Assembly: GCF_021044685.1 (NCBI RefSeq)
Contig: NZ_CP088014.1
Coordinates: 2,652,001-2,716,000, forward strand
Direction: 5' to 3'
DNA: 64,000 bases
Source: Bradyrhizobium daqingense
GTDB lineage: Bacteria > Pseudomonadota > Alphaproteobacteria > Rhizobiales > Xanthobacteraceae
Positions 23,999-33,824 of the stretch are shown here, piece after piece. Each line of letters starts with the position of its first letter. Positions within the stretch are counted from its first letter, which is position 1. Position numbers and translations under genes: made by a program. Under the pieces are notes generated by a model. It ran no database searches. It saw only the letters and a program-made list of their open reading frames with translations, and was not told the DNA's origin.

Positions 23999-26935
23999 TC
24001 ACCAAGAGCCCGCAAGCCTGTCCGATCGGGAGAAGCGCAGCTCAGTGAGCAGATCCGAGGCTGTCTTGAGACTGCGCGTGCCAAATCCCTCGGTGAAACG
24101 GCCATACACGGGTGCAAGAAGTTCTTCTGCGTCTCGGTAGCGGCCTTGGCGCTGTCGTAGCCGCGCAAGCATGGTTGCCGTGCGCAGTTCGTAACCGAGC
24201 GCGCCTTGTTGGCGCGCCAATTCGAGCGATTGCGCGAGGTTCTGCTCCGCCTGCAACATGTCGGGCGTGGCCTTGCGGATCAGCGCCTCCGCCTTCACCC
24301 GCAGCATGTCGGGCATCTCCATCAGGAAGCCGCAACGCCCTGCCTGGGCAATGGCCTGGTTGATCGTGTCCAGCGCGGCCCCGCCTTGATTTGCCGCTAC
24401 CAGGGCCGCAGCAAGCGGCACGCTCAACCCTGCGACCGCACCGAAACGGCGGTTCTGTAGCTTCTCGACCGAGCCCTTCAGCATCGCGAGACCCGGACCG
24501 GTCGTCCCGCGCGTCAGCAGCGCAATTCCTTTCATGGCTTCCGCGACGATCTCGAGCGTGGCGAGCTTGTGCGTACGGCTCTCGGCCAGAAGCCTGTCGA
24601 TGGAATCTTCGTAACTTTCCAGCTCCTCATTCCAATAGAACACGTCGAACGCCCAGACCAGCGCCCGGCAAAGCATGGTGGGGTGGTCCATGGTGAGCGC
24701 GTCGGAAACAGCCTTTCGCGCGATTTCCACGGCTCGGTCGGGATATCCCTGGAGCCATAGAATACGGCCCAAAGTGATTGGTGCGCGGCCGGGATAGTCG
24801 AGCGTCGGCTCGCCACCGACGTCCTTCGTCGCGCCGAAACGCGACATCGCGGCCTCGATGTACGCACGGGAGGCGGCAAGTTCGCCGAGATAGTGACAGG
24901 AGATGCCAAGCGCCAAGTGCATGCGGGAAAGGGCCCCGGGATCGCCGCTCTCCAGTGCGATGCTCTCGCCTCTTCTGGCCGTCTTCAAGGCGTCGTGGAA
25001 TTTCCCGGTGAGCAGTTGGAGCAGATGTAGCCGATCGATCAGCCGGACCTGCCCGGAGAGGTCGCCGATCTTCTCTGCCAGCGCAAGCGCGCGGTTGAGG
25101 CAGGTCATGGCCAGATCGTCGAATTGCCCGGTGAGTGTCCGGGCCGTTCCGAGTGCGGCGTAGAGTGCAAGGCTGCGCCTCGCGCTTTCGGCGGTTTCAT
25201 CGAGGGCCTCGATGGCGCGCGCGGCCCAATGCTCGCATTCGGTCAGGAGCGACAGTTTGAAGAACAGGGGAATAGCTGCGGCCGTGAGCGCTATCCCGAT
25301 GCCACGGTCGCCCCGATCCGAGAAGCACCATGCCAGAGCGCTTCGTACGTTACCGAACTGATCGGTTGCGGCCGGGAAGCCGTCTCTCGCCGCGCCATCC
25401 GTGTTCTCGAGCAGCGCGAGAAAGTAGGCGGCATGGCGCCGCGCCATCTCATCGGCGTCGTTTTGGGCGGCGAGCCTCTCCTGGCCGTAGACCCGGGTGG
25501 CGTCCAGGAGCCGATAACGGGTCAATTGCGGGTCGACACTCGACGCAAGCATCGACTTGGCGACGAGGCTGTCGATGATGGCCAGGATGGCGTCATCGTC
25601 CTTTGCGGTCGCGACGATCGCCTGCGCGGCGTCCAAGCTGAAGCTTCCGACGAACACGGACAGCCGGTCGAGAACCTCGCGCTCCGCTTCGGAAAGGAGA
25701 TTGTAGCTCCATTCGATGGTTGCACGCAGCGTGCGGTGACGAGGCAGGGCGGTCCGCCGCCCCTCCCAGAGCAGATTGAAGTGCTCGTCGAGGAGCCGGA
25801 CCATGGCGCCGGCGCCATATGCGCCGACATGGCCGGCGGTGAGCTCGATTGCAAGCGGAATGCCGTCGAGCCGGCGACAGAGGTTGCCGACATCCCAAGC
25901 GTTCGCATCCGTCAGCGCGAACTCGCTCCCTCCGGACGTCGCACGCTCGACGAAGAGTTCGATTGCGGGATAGGCGAGCGCGCTTGCAGCGGTCAGACTG
26001 GCCTTCTCCGGAGGACTTGCCAGTGGCAGAAGGCGGTGGGCATGTTCGCCCTCGACGCGCAACAGCTCCCGGCTGGTGGCGAGGATGTGCAACTCTGGCG
26101 CCTCCTGGAAGAGTTGCTCAGCCAGCGCAGCCGCCGCGTCGATGACATGCTCGCAGCAATCCAGAATGAGCAGCATGTGCCTCCCGCGCAGGAGACTTGC
26201 AAGTCCTGCCGAGGGATCGTTCGATCGGGCCGGCAACCCGAACGAAGCTGCGGTGACGGCAGGCACGAGGACAGCATCGCAATTCTCGCCCAGGCTGACG
26301 AAGTGGACCTGACCTGCAAACTCGGCGAGCAGGGCGTAGCCGACCGAAACGGCCGCCGTCGTCTTGCCGATGCCACCTGGCCCGACCACGGTGACGAAAC
26401 GCTGAGCTCTCAATCGTTCGGATATCTCTCGGATGGTTTGCTCGCGTCCCACCATGTGCCGGGGATGCGCCGGCAGGTTGTGGGCATAAGGAAGACCGGA
26501 CGGCTCCGGCTGTGTCTCGTCGGGCTTAGAGATCGACCCGACGAAGCAATAGCCCTGCCCGGAGACGGTGCTCAGATAGCGGTCGCCGGCATGACCGTCT
26601 CCGAGCGCCTTGCGAAGCGCTGCGATGTGAACACGCAGGCTGTTCTCGTCGACACTGGAGTGGGGCCACGCTCTGGCCATCAGATCGCTCTTGCTGACGA
26701 CCGTTCCTGCATGCCGGATCAGCGTGAGCAGGATGTCGAAGGCCCGAGCCGACAGCTGAACCTGCTCGCCATTCCTTGCGATTCGCCGCTGCTCGGCGTC
26801 GAGGCGAAAGGGGCCGAAGACGAAAGTCTCCCGAGCAGCCTCCTCTTGGACAGAGGAGCCGGCAGTGGCCGTGCCATTTTTGCTTTGCCAGCGGGAGGCC
26901 ATTCTAGGAATTTCAACCCGACAAACGACTCGCAT
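23999..26935 (-). CDS. Winged-helix/STAND-type ATPase regulator (third paralogue)
   Basis: 978 residues, or 967 from ATG 26902. The winged helix near residues 40-140 has GPFRLDAEQRRIARNGEQVQ and SVDENSLRVHIAALRKALGD. The ATPase has GPGGIGKTT, LLILDCCEHV in the Walker-B position (Cys replacing the usual Asn) and CRRLDGIPLAIELTAGH. The C-terminal half is TPR-like. It is clearly a paralogue of the genes at 16406-19298 and 21132-23987. The N-terminal 35 residues before the winged helix are low in conserved features, so the start is uncertain. The gene stands alone and convergent to its neighbour. Ligand unknown. Confidence 0.8.
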   Translation of the reverse strand: MRVVCRVEIPRMASRWQSKNGTATAGSSVQEEAARETFVFGPFRLDAEQRRIARNGEQVQLSARAFDILLTLIRHAGTVVSKSDLMARAWPHSSVDENSLRVHIAALRKALGDGHAGDRYLSTVSGQGYCFVGSISKPDETQPEPSGLPYAHNLPAHPRHMVGREQTIREISERLRAQRFVTVVGPGGIGKTTAAVSVGYALLAEFAGQVHFVSLGENCDAVLVPAVTAASFGLPARSNDPSAGLASLLRGRHMLLILDCCEHVIDAAAALAEQLFQEAPELHILATSRELLRVEGEHAHRLLPLASPPEKASLTAASALAYPAIELFVERATSGGSEFALTDANAWDVGNLCRRLDGIPLAIELTAGHVGAYGAGAMVRLLDEHFNLLWEGRRTALPRHRTLRATIEWSYNLLSEAEREVLDRLSVFVGSFSLDAAQAIVATAKDDDAILAIIDSLVAKSMLASSVDPQLTRYRLLDATRVYGQERLAAQNDADEMARRHAAYFLALLENTDGAARDGFPAATDQFGNVRSALAWCFSDRGDRGIGIALTAAAIPLFFKLSLLTECEHWAARAIEALDETAESARRSLALYAALGTARTLTGQFDDLAMTCLNRALALAEKIGDLSGQVRLIDRLHLLQLLTGKFHDALKTARRGESIALESGDPGALSRMHLALGISCHYLGELAASRAYIEAAMSRFGATKDVGGEPTLDYPGRAPITLGRILWLQGYPDRAVEIARKAVSDALTMDHPTMLCRALVWAFDVFYWNEELESYEDSIDRLLAESRTHKLATLEIVAEAMKGIALLTRGTTGPGLAMLKGSVEKLQNRRFGAVAGLSVPLAAALVAANQGGAALDTINQAIAQAGRCGFLMEMPDMLRVKAEALIRKATPDMLQAEQNLAQSLELARQQGALGYELRTATMLARLRQRQGRYRDAEELLAPVYGRFTEGFGTRSLKTASDLLTELRFSRSDRLAGSW

Positions 26936-27106
26936 TCCAGAACTTGGGAGCCCACCAGGACTTATGGACGTCGTGGCAGGCTCGAAATTAACATCGGGGT
27001 CATATCGGGGTAAAGAATGGCCATACGGCGGATGTCACGTTCTTCTCGGGAGCTTTCGCACTTTCAGCCATTGATGCGGCGATATGTCACTCAACGGCGT
27101 ACGGTT

Positions 27107-27988
27107 CTAGCCGATAATCGCCGGCGAGAGCACGTCCTCCAGTCCGACCCGGCGCAGCAATTCAGCGCGCGCGCGGTCGGCGACGGCGTCGACGGCCGCC
27201 GCGCCATCGTCATCGGGCCCGATATGAACCCTCAACGGCCGCTGCCCGAACGGCATGTTCACGACGTCGGCGATGGCTTTCGCGACGTCTTGTGGAGCAC
27301 GGTCCCTCGGGGAGGGTTGCGCCAGTCCTGCGAGCGCTGTCTCGGTCACATCGGCGGTCGGTCCATCGGCGTATTCCTCGGCGCGAACGGTGTCCGTCGG
27401 CCGGCCGGAGCGAACGTAGTGGCCCGGTCCGAGAGCGCTGGGGACGACGATGCTCGTCTCGATCCCCCATCGCGCGAGTTCGCCGGCATAACCGATTGCG
27501 AGCGCATCCATGGCGGCTTTCGACGACGCATAGGCGCCGAGGAAGGGCACTGATCCGCCGCGTGCGCAGCTCGACGTGACCCATATCAGCAGGCCCTGGC
27601 CCTGTTTGCGCAACTGCGGCAATGCCGCCCGATTGAGGCGCTGCGCGCTCAGCACGTTGATATCGAAGAGCTCGGCGAGTTGCTCCGCCGTAAAGGCTTC
27701 CGTCGGCCCGTAGAGCACCTGTCTCGCATTGTGTACGATCACGTCGAGGCGATCGTGTTCGGCGATGATGGCTTCGATGGCCGCGTCCACGGAGGCTTCC
27801 GAGGAGACATCGAACTCGATGGTACGAAGCTCAGCGGCCCTTGCGCCGGCCTTGCCGAGGCCATGTGCGCCTTGGTTGCCCGCTTCCCGCATCGAGACGT
27901 AGACTGTGTGCCCCGCCTGCGCCAGTTCCTCGCAGCAGCTTCGTCCGATGTTGTTTGCGGCTCCCGTGACGACGATCACTTTGTTCAT
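27107..27988 (-). CDS. Short-chain dehydrogenase/reductase (SDR family)
   Basis: A 293-residue NAD(P)-dependent oxidoreductase. The cofactor site is TGAANNIG (residues 8-15), followed by the acidic FDVSSEAS. DVIVHNARQ replaces the usual NNAG strand. The catalytic Ser lies in VTSSCARGG and Tyr/Lys in AYASSKAA (Y-x3-K). The C-terminus ends DVLSPAIIG. The substrate is unknown. It is a single gene, divergent from the catalase-like peroxidase gene at 28363. An AGGAT site is only 3 bases from ATG 27988, so translation may be weak. Confidence 0.88.
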   Translation of the reverse strand: MNKVIVVTGAANNIGRSCCEELAQAGHTVYVSMREAGNQGAHGLGKAGARAAELRTIEFDVSSEASVDAAIEAIIAEHDRLDVIVHNARQVLYGPTEAFTAEQLAELFDINVLSAQRLNRAALPQLRKQGQGLLIWVTSSCARGGSVPFLGAYASSKAAMDALAIGYAGELARWGIETSIVVPSALGPGHYVRSGRPTDTVRAEEYADGPTADVTETALAGLAQPSPRDRAPQDVAKAIADVVNMPFGQRPLRVHIGPDDDGAAAVDAVADRARAELLRRVGLEDVLSPAIIG

Positions 27989-28362
27989 TGCATCCTCAAT
28001 CCTATTCCAGCCTTCGCGAAGATGGCCGCGCCGCTGCGACGTGACCGTCGTCAGACGAGCGTTGCGACCGTTGCGCGAAGAACATCCGACTTAGGGCGAG
28101 GCGCACGACCGGTCTTTCGAGCGTTACAGGCAATTTTCACAAAGCACGAAATATTTCCAGAACGCCCGAACGAGGGCGCAGGCCGCCAGTTCACCCGCGC
28201 AAGCAGGAAGAGCCGAGTAGAACGAGGCGTGCCTTCGCGAAATTGGCGTTGAGTTTAAGAAGATCGGAGCCCCAGCGGCCCGCTAGAACACCTTCTGGTT
28301 ACTCGACAATGCGGCCGTGCCGCTCTGATCGCCGGGCGATTTGCGGCTCGCAAGGAGACTGA
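27989..28362. other. Divergent intergenic region
   Basis: 374 bases between the SDR and catalase-like genes, presumably with both promoters. I see a clear ribosome site AAGGAG before 28363 but no gene, terminator or operator that I could name. Confidence 0.4.
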
Positions 28363-29415
28363 ATGAATCTACCAGGCAAACTACCGCGGTCTAGCCTCGG
28401 GTCGCTCGTATTGATTGCGACGATCATGGGCGGTGGGGCAGCTGCGTTCGCGTACACTGCAGGATGGCTCTCGCCTGGTCGCCTAACGCCGGAACGGATG
28501 ATTGAGGCGCTGACGCCGCCGGGCGGACCGCCGCTCGGATACCGGCGAAACCACGCCAAGGGAATCTGCTTCACCGGCACATTCGAGGCCAATGGAAACG
28601 GCGTGGAGCTCTCCCGGGCAAGGGTCTTCGCAAGGGGGCAATACGCGGCTCTGGGCCGCTTCAATCTCGGCACCCCCAATCCGAACGCGGTGGATGCGAC
28701 CGTGCGGGTGCGCGGCCTCGGTCTTCAGATCACGGCAAATGGCGAAGTCTGGCGGATGGCGATGATCAATCCGCCGTTCTTTGCTGTCTCCACGCCCCAG
28801 GCCTTCCACGATCTGCTGATCGCGTCCGGCAAGAAGGATCCGGACGCGATGAAGGCGTTCATTCAGGCAAATCCGGAGTTCGGCCATTTTGCGGCTTGGG
28901 CCAAGACGGCGCCATGGACCGGCAGCTATGCGGAAGAACCTTATCATGGTCTCAATAGCTTCATTTTCACGGACGCGAAGGGTGGCGATCACGCCGTGCG
29001 TTGGTCGCTTCTGCCGGCGGCAAGACCCGTTCCGATTTCGCAGGCCGACCTCGAAAAGCGCGGCCCGGATTATCTCGAGCCGGAGATCGCGGAGCGTGTT
29101 CGGACAACCGGTCCGCTGCGATGGACCATGGTCACGACCGTCGCCGATCCCGGTGATCCGACTGCAGACCCGAGCAAAGCCTGGCCGGAAACCCGCCGCA
29201 AGGTGGAGGTCGGAACGCTGATCGTGCAACGGATCGAACCGGAGCGAGATGGACCATGCCGCGACATCAACTTCGATCCGACCGTCCTGCCCGAGGGAAT
29301 CCGGGTGTCCGACGATCCGTTCCCGGCCGCGCGCTCATCGGTCTATCGCAAATCCTATGATTTGCGTGCTGCCGAGGCCAAGAACTATCCGCGCACCGGA
29401 GCCGCAAAGCCATGA
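28363..29415 (+). CDS. Catalase-family peroxidase, probably exported or membrane anchored
   Basis: 350 residues. An N-terminal hydrophobic segment (about 12-33, including LGSLVLIATIMGGGAAAFAY) looks like a signal or anchor sequence. The core has the catalase-like signatures NHAKGICFTGTFEANG, containing the distal His, and RFNLGTPNP. The segment TPAERMIEAL-like TPERMIEALTPPGG leads into the domain. This short catalase-related family (about 350 residues, against roughly 480 or more for monofunctional catalases) uses heme to remove H2O2. Its stop overlaps the start of a cytochrome b561-type protein (ATGA), a pairing I recall from this family, suggesting quinol-derived electrons may serve the peroxidase. 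AAGGAG precedes the start. Confidence 0.85.
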   Translation: MNLPGKLPRSSLGSLVLIATIMGGGAAAFAYTAGWLSPGRLTPERMIEALTPPGGPPLGYRRNHAKGICFTGTFEANGNGVELSRARVFARGQYAALGRFNLGTPNPNAVDATVRVRGLGLQITANGEVWRMAMINPPFFAVSTPQAFHDLLIASGKKDPDAMKAFIQANPEFGHFAAWAKTAPWTGSYAEEPYHGLNSFIFTDAKGGDHAVRWSLLPAARPVPISQADLEKRGPDYLEPEIAERVRTTGPLRWTMVTTVADPGDPTADPSKAWPETRRKVEVGTLIVQRIEPERDGPCRDINFDPTVLPEGIRVSDDPFPAARSSVYRKSYDLRAAEAKNYPRTGAAKP

Positions 29416-29999
29416 CTGACGTTCCTCACCGTTTCACGCTGGCCCAGCGGCTCCTGCACTGGCTGATGGCGGTCTGCATCCTCGCCATGCTTTTCATTGG
29501 TGCAGGGATGGTCTCGACCGTTGCACCAAAATATCTGCCGCTGATCCTCATCCACAAGACGCTCGGCGTCACCTTGCTGGCTCTCGTTCTGATCAGGCTG
29601 GCGCTGCGGCTGTATTACGGCGCACCATCATTGCCGGACGATCTTCCGAGAGCCATGAAGTTGGGTGCAAGATCGTCGCATCTTCTGCTGTATGGGTTCA
29701 TGATCATCATGCCGTTGCTCGGCCTCGGCATGCTCTGGGCAGCGTCCTACCCGGTCGTTCTCTATGGCGGCGTCGAAATCCCTGCGCTGCTGCCGCAGAG
29801 CGACCGCGGGCACACGCTGCTCTGGAACGCCCATGTCTATCTGGGCTTCGCATTCTTCGCTCTCGTGCTGCTGCATCTGGCGGCGGGGCTGTTTCACGCG
29901 TTGGTTCGGCGCGACGGCGTGTTCGCAACGATATCGCTTGTGCGCGTACGGGACAGAACCACGGCCGGCGAACGATCCCTCGGGCCTCGCCGCGACTAA
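29412..29999 (+). CDS. Cytochrome b561-type membrane protein
   Basis: A 195-residue membrane protein with about four helices. The conserved His residues that bind heme b in this family appear in QRLLHWLMA, LILIHKTLGV, GHTLLWNAHVYLG and VLLHLAAGLFHAL. Such proteins carry electrons between the quinone pool and periplasmic acceptors. ATG 29412 overlaps the peroxidase stop by 4 bases, so the two are translated together. The shared operon suggests it is the electron donor of the peroxidase; this is inference. The Dps gene begins 34 bases later. Confidence 0.87.
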   Translation: MTDVPHRFTLAQRLLHWLMAVCILAMLFIGAGMVSTVAPKYLPLILIHKTLGVTLLALVLIRLALRLYYGAPSLPDDLPRAMKLGARSSHLLLYGFMIIMPLLGLGMLWAASYPVVLYGGVEIPALLPQSDRGHTLLWNAHVYLGFAFFALVLLHLAAGLFHALVRRDGVFATISLVRVRDRTTAGERSLGPRRD

Positions 30000-30032
30000 G
30001 AATTTTTCAACCTCCAAGCAAGGATGCCGACC

Positions 30033-30533
30033 ATGACCAAAGCCGACCTTCAGACACCGACCGATCTCGGCACGAATGCGAACCGGGACGTTCCAGCCGC
30101 GTTGAGAGCGCTGCTCGCCGACGTCTTCGCTCTCTACCTGAAGACCAAGAACTTCCACTGGCACGTCTCCGGCCGCCACTTCCGCGACTACCACCTGATG
30201 CTCGACGAGCAGGCCGAGCAGATCTTCGCGATGACCGACGAGATCGCTGAACGCGCCCGCAAGATCGGCGGCACCACCCTGCGCTCAATCGGGCACATCG
30301 CCCGCGAGCAACGCATTCTCGACAATGACGCCGACTATGTCGATCCGCAGGACATGCTTGCTGAGCTGCGCAGCGACAACCAACAGCTGACGCGGGAGAT
30401 GCGCCGGGTTCACGAGCTCTGCGATGAATACGGCGATGTCGCCACCGCAAGCCTCCTGGAAAACTGGATCGACGAGACCGAGCGGCGCATCTGGTTCCTG
30501 TACGAGACCGGCCGTATCGGTCCGAGTTCGTAA
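30033..30533 (+). CDS. dps: Dps-like DNA-protecting ferritin
   Basis: 166 residues. The ferroxidase site appears in FHWHVSGRHF (H42/H44) and YHLMLDEQAEQI (D58, E62), fitting the two-subunit site of Dps proteins. Dps binds and oxidises Fe2+ with H2O2, lowering Fenton damage. The ribosome site AAGGA ends about 10 bases before ATG 30033, whereas ATG 30024 is too close, so I chose 30033. It follows the catalase-like peroxidase and cytochrome b561 within 34 bases of the latter, forming an oxidative-stress group. Length is typical. Confidence 0.92.
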   Translation: MTKADLQTPTDLGTNANRDVPAALRALLADVFALYLKTKNFHWHVSGRHFRDYHLMLDEQAEQIFAMTDEIAERARKIGGTTLRSIGHIAREQRILDNDADYVDPQDMLAELRSDNQQLTREMRRVHELCDEYGDVATASLLENWIDETERRIWFLYETGRIGPSS

Positions 30534-30672
30534 GCGCAAGATATGCCGTTCGGCCGGGAAACGGGTGGAGGATGAGCAGCGTCTCGGAGCCTCGGCCAGA
30601 TGCCGGCATAAAGTTCGAGCGTCTGCTGCTTCAGTTCGTCACGACCAAGGCTATTTCGCAACGGTGTGAGCC

Positions 30673-31509
30673 ATGATGGCGGGTTCGACTGCTAAGCGGT
30701 ATCGGGAGATCGCCTGGCGCAACGGTGAGACGCGGTCGAGCTCGCGCCTGGTCGCGGAAGAGACCGCGATTGCGCTCACCTATAACGGATCGACCCATGC
30801 GGTAATGATGGGCACCCCGGGCGATCTCGAGGATTTCGGTATCGGCTTCAGCCTCACCGAAGCTATCGTCGAACGCGCGAGCGAGATCAGGAGCATCGAG
30901 CTGGTTCCGAACGATCTGGGTGTTGAGGTCCGGATGTGGCTCGATGGCGACCGCGCGGCGTCCCTGGCGGCGCGGCGCCGCGCCATCAGCGGGCCCGTCG
31001 GATGCGGGCTGTGCGGCATCGAGAGCCTCGAACAGGCGTGCCGTGCACCGTCGCAAGTCGCGGGCCCGAGTGTCGCCTTTCACGCGCGGGACTTGCTTGG
31101 CGCCATGCAGGCGTTGTCTCCGCTCCAGGTCCTGAACCGGCAGACGCGTTCCGTCCATGCGGCCGCCTTCTGGCATCCCCGCTCCGGCATCGGCTTGGTG
31201 CGGGAGGATGTCGGCCGGCACAATGCGCTCGACAAGCTCGCCGGTGCGATGGCCCGCGAGGGACGATCGGCGGGCGATGGCGCCGTGCTGCTGACCAGCC
31301 GCGTATCGGTCGAGATGGTACAGAAGGCGGCGATGATCGGCGCGCCGGTCCTCGTGGCCGTGTCCGCTCCGACCGCGCTCGCCATCCGGACCGCGGAGGA
31401 GGCGGGCATCACGCTGCTCGCGATCGCCCGCGATGACGGATACGGCGTATTCACGCATGTGCGTCGCGTTCTGCTGCCCGAAGAGGCCGCACAGCGCGCC
31501 TTCGCCTGA
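30673..31509 (+). CDS. fdhD: FdhD, sulfurtransferase for formate dehydrogenase
   Basis: 278 residues. FdhD transfers sulfur from IscS to the molybdenum cofactor of formate dehydrogenases. The key motif GPVGCGLCGIES holds the active Cys pair. RQTRSVHAAAFW and VREDVGRHNALDKLAG are also family signatures. Residues around DFGIGFSLTE fit the FdhD N-terminal domain. ATG 30673 or 30676 may be used. It lies 9 kb from the molybdopterin oxidoreductase at 39818 that may be its client. The following gene encodes a DUF1275 membrane protein. Confidence 0.93.
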   Translation: MMAGSTAKRYREIAWRNGETRSSSRLVAEETAIALTYNGSTHAVMMGTPGDLEDFGIGFSLTEAIVERASEIRSIELVPNDLGVEVRMWLDGDRAASLAARRRAISGPVGCGLCGIESLEQACRAPSQVAGPSVAFHARDLLGAMQALSPLQVLNRQTRSVHAAAFWHPRSGIGLVREDVGRHNALDKLAGAMAREGRSAGDGAVLLTSRVSVEMVQKAAMIGAPVLVAVSAPTALAIRTAEEAGITLLAIARDDGYGVFTHVRRVLLPEEAAQRAFA

Positions 31510-31526
31510 ACCTGCGGCTGGATGAC

Positions 31527-32195
31527 ATGGCGATGCACGCCGTATCTCCAGCGCCCGCCGCCGAGACGAAGACTGGCGTCGATGCGCCGGAGCGATCGTT
31601 GCTCGTCGCCTTCCTCCTGACCCTGTCGGGGGGCTTTCTCGACGCCTTTACCTGGCTCTCGCTCGGCGGCGTATTTGCAAGTTCGCAGACCGGCAATGTC
31701 GCCTTCCTCGGCATCGACGCCATGTCGGGACAGTGGCGGCAGGCGGTCCACCATCTCCTTCCGATCGTCGCGTTTCTGCTCGGCGCTTCGCTGGCGATTC
31801 GCATCCGGGCGCCGCTACGCTGCCTCGTCGGAGAGATCGTCTGCCTTACGGTTGCGATGCTGCTGCTCCATCGAATCCCGGAGATGGCCACCATCCCAGC
31901 GATCTCTTTCGGCGTCGCGCTGCGGTCGGCCAGTTTCAGGCAGGTCGAGCGCTGGCAAATTCTCACCGTCACCGTCACGGGCGACATGCTCCGTGCCATC
32001 GACCAGTCCGTTGCAACGTCCAATCGTGACGCCGCGCGCGGCACGTGGATCATGTTTCTGCTCTGTCTGATGTTTTTGATGGGAGCGGCCCTCGGCTGTT
32101 GCGCAGCGAAGTGGATGGGCGCGTGGAGCCTCGTGCTGCCGATCACATCGTCGATGAGCGTGCTCTGGCTGTGCCGCCGGCCACGCCGAAGCTGA
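31527..32195 (+). CDS. DUF1275 (YoaK) family membrane protein
   Basis: 222 residues with several hydrophobic helices. [27 protein letters not shown] is the DUF1275 signature, and a VGDTMA-like helix near the middle of the family is represented here by [11 protein letters not shown]. Function unknown for the family; members are multi-pass inner-membrane proteins. It follows fdhD by 17 bases and could be co-transcribed with it. Confidence 0.8.
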   Translation: MAMHAVSPAPAAETKTGVDAPERSLLVAFLLTLSGGFLDAFTWLSLGGVFASSQTGNVAFLGIDAMSGQWRQAVHHLLPIVAFLLGASLAIRIRAPLRCLVGEIVCLTVAMLLLHRIPEMATIPAISFGVALRSASFRQVERWQILTVTVTGDMLRAIDQSVATSNRDAARGTWIMFLLCLMFLMGAALGCCAAKWMGAWSLVLPITSSMSVLWLCRRPRRS

Positions 32196-32374
32196 ACCGT
32201 TCCTGTCTAGGACATCGACATGCAATGCGGGGTCGAGCGCTGAACGCTGGAAGCGTTCACCATGCCATTCGACAAAAGGACGTTCGTTCGCGGAAGCAGG
32301 TGAACGGCACGGTCCGTAGGCTCTTGGGCAGAGCTGGAAGGCAATTTCAACGTCAATTGCAACGAGAGGCAAGG

Positions 32375-33811
32375 ATGAACGACCTCCGCAAAGAGACAGA
32401 CAGCCTTGGTGAAGTCGAGGTGCCGGCGGACAGGCTCTGGGGCGCACAGACGCAGCGCTCGCTCGAACATTTCAGCATCGGCAAGGATCTGATGCCGCGC
32501 GAAATGATCCAGTCCTATGCGATCCTGAAGAAAGCGGCGGCGAATGCCAATTGCGCCGGCGGCCGTCTCGACGGCAAGCTCCACAAGCTGATCGTCCACG
32601 TCTGCGATGAGATTCTCGCCGGCCAGCATCACGACATGTTTCCGCTTCACGTCTGGATGACGGGCAGCGGCACGCAATTCAACATGAACGTGAACGAGGT
32701 GATCTCGAACCGCTGTTGCCAGCTTGCCGGCACGCCGCTCGGGAGCAAGCGTCCCGTTCATCCGAACGATCACGTCAACATGTCGCAATCGTCGAACGAC
32801 AGCTTTCCGTCGGCGATGTACATCGCGGCCGCGATGAACGTGACCCAGCGCCTCGTGCCCGCCGTCGCGGCGTTGCATGACGCGATCGCGGTGAAGTCGA
32901 GCCAGTGGGGTGATATCGTGAAGATCGGCCGGACCCACATGCAGGATGCGACGCCGCTGACGTTGGGACAGGAATGGTCCGGTTATGCCGGCATGCTCGC
33001 TGACGATCTGGCGCGCATCGACGACGCGCTCAAGGGCGTACTCCGCCTCGCGCTCGGCGGTACGGCGGTCGGCACCGGAATCAATTCGGCACCGGGCTTC
33101 GCCGAAGCCGCTGCTGCCGAGATCGCGCGGCTGACAGAGCTGCCATTCATCAGCGCGCCCAACAAGTTCGCCGTGCAGGGCGCACATGATGCGCTGGTGC
33201 AACTCTCCGGCACGCTTCGTACACTCGCCGGATCGCTCTACAAGATCGCCAACGACATCCGCCTGATGTCCTGCGGTCCGCGTGCGGGTTTTGCCGAGCT
33301 GCTGATACCGGAGAACGAGCCCGGCTCGTCGATCATGCCGGGTAAGGTCAATCCAACGCAGGCCGAAGCGCTGACGATGATCGCCGTGCAGGTGATGGCG
33401 AACGACGTTGCCGTCGGGTTCGGCGGTGCCTGCGGTTATCTCGAGATGAACGTCTACAAGCCGCTGATCATCCACAACATCGCGCAGTCCGTCACCATCC
33501 TCACCGACGGCTGTACGAATTTCCGCAAGTTCCTGGTCGAAGGCACGGAGCCGAATTGCAAGAAGATCAAGGAGTATGTCGAGCGGTCGCTGATGCTCGT
33601 GACCGCGCTGGCTCCGGTGATCGGCTACGACAAGGCGTCGAGGATCGCGCATTTCGCCATGGACCAAGATCTCACGCTGAAGTCGGCGGCGCTCAAGCTC
33701 GGTTTCGTGACCGAGCCGGAGTTCGACCGCATCGTGGATCCCACCAAGATGGTCACACCCTATGTGGCCGAGATCGAGGCGCCACACGCAATCGGCGCAA
33801 AGGCCGGCTGA
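32375..33811 (+). CDS. fumC: Fumarate hydratase, class II
   Basis: 478 residues. The enzyme hydrates fumarate to L-malate in the TCA cycle. The signature [11 protein letters not shown] is the fumarase/aspartase active-site loop, with [14 protein letters not shown] and [14 protein letters not shown] also typical. Class II (iron-free, homotetrameric) rather than class I is supported by these motifs and the length near 460-480. The ATG at 32375 follows AAGG by few bases; upstream codons are open but unconserved. It heads a plus-strand run: fumC, cupin, mqo, cioA, cioB. Confidence 0.95.
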   Translation: MNDLRKETDSLGEVEVPADRLWGAQTQRSLEHFSIGKDLMPREMIQSYAILKKAAANANCAGGRLDGKLHKLIVHVCDEILAGQHHDMFPLHVWMTGSGTQFNMNVNEVISNRCCQLAGTPLGSKRPVHPNDHVNMSQSSNDSFPSAMYIAAAMNVTQRLVPAVAALHDAIAVKSSQWGDIVKIGRTHMQDATPLTLGQEWSGYAGMLADDLARIDDALKGVLRLALGGTAVGTGINSAPGFAEAAAAEIARLTELPFISAPNKFAVQGAHDALVQLSGTLRTLAGSLYKIANDIRLMSCGPRAGFAELLIPENEPGSSIMPGKVNPTQAEALTMIAVQVMANDVAVGFGGACGYLEMNVYKPLIIHNIAQSVTILTDGCTNFRKFLVEGTEPNCKKIKEYVERSLMLVTALAPVIGYDKASRIAHFAMDQDLTLKSAALKLGFVTEPEFDRIVDPTKMVTPYVAEIEAPHAIGAKAG

Positions 33812-33824
33812 AAGGAGAGAAACG

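Noticed and set aside
25124..27013. 629-residue plus-strand open frame
   Set aside because: It lies antisense to the winged-helix/STAND regulator at 23999-26935, has no recognisable domain, and arises from GC-rich codon bias.
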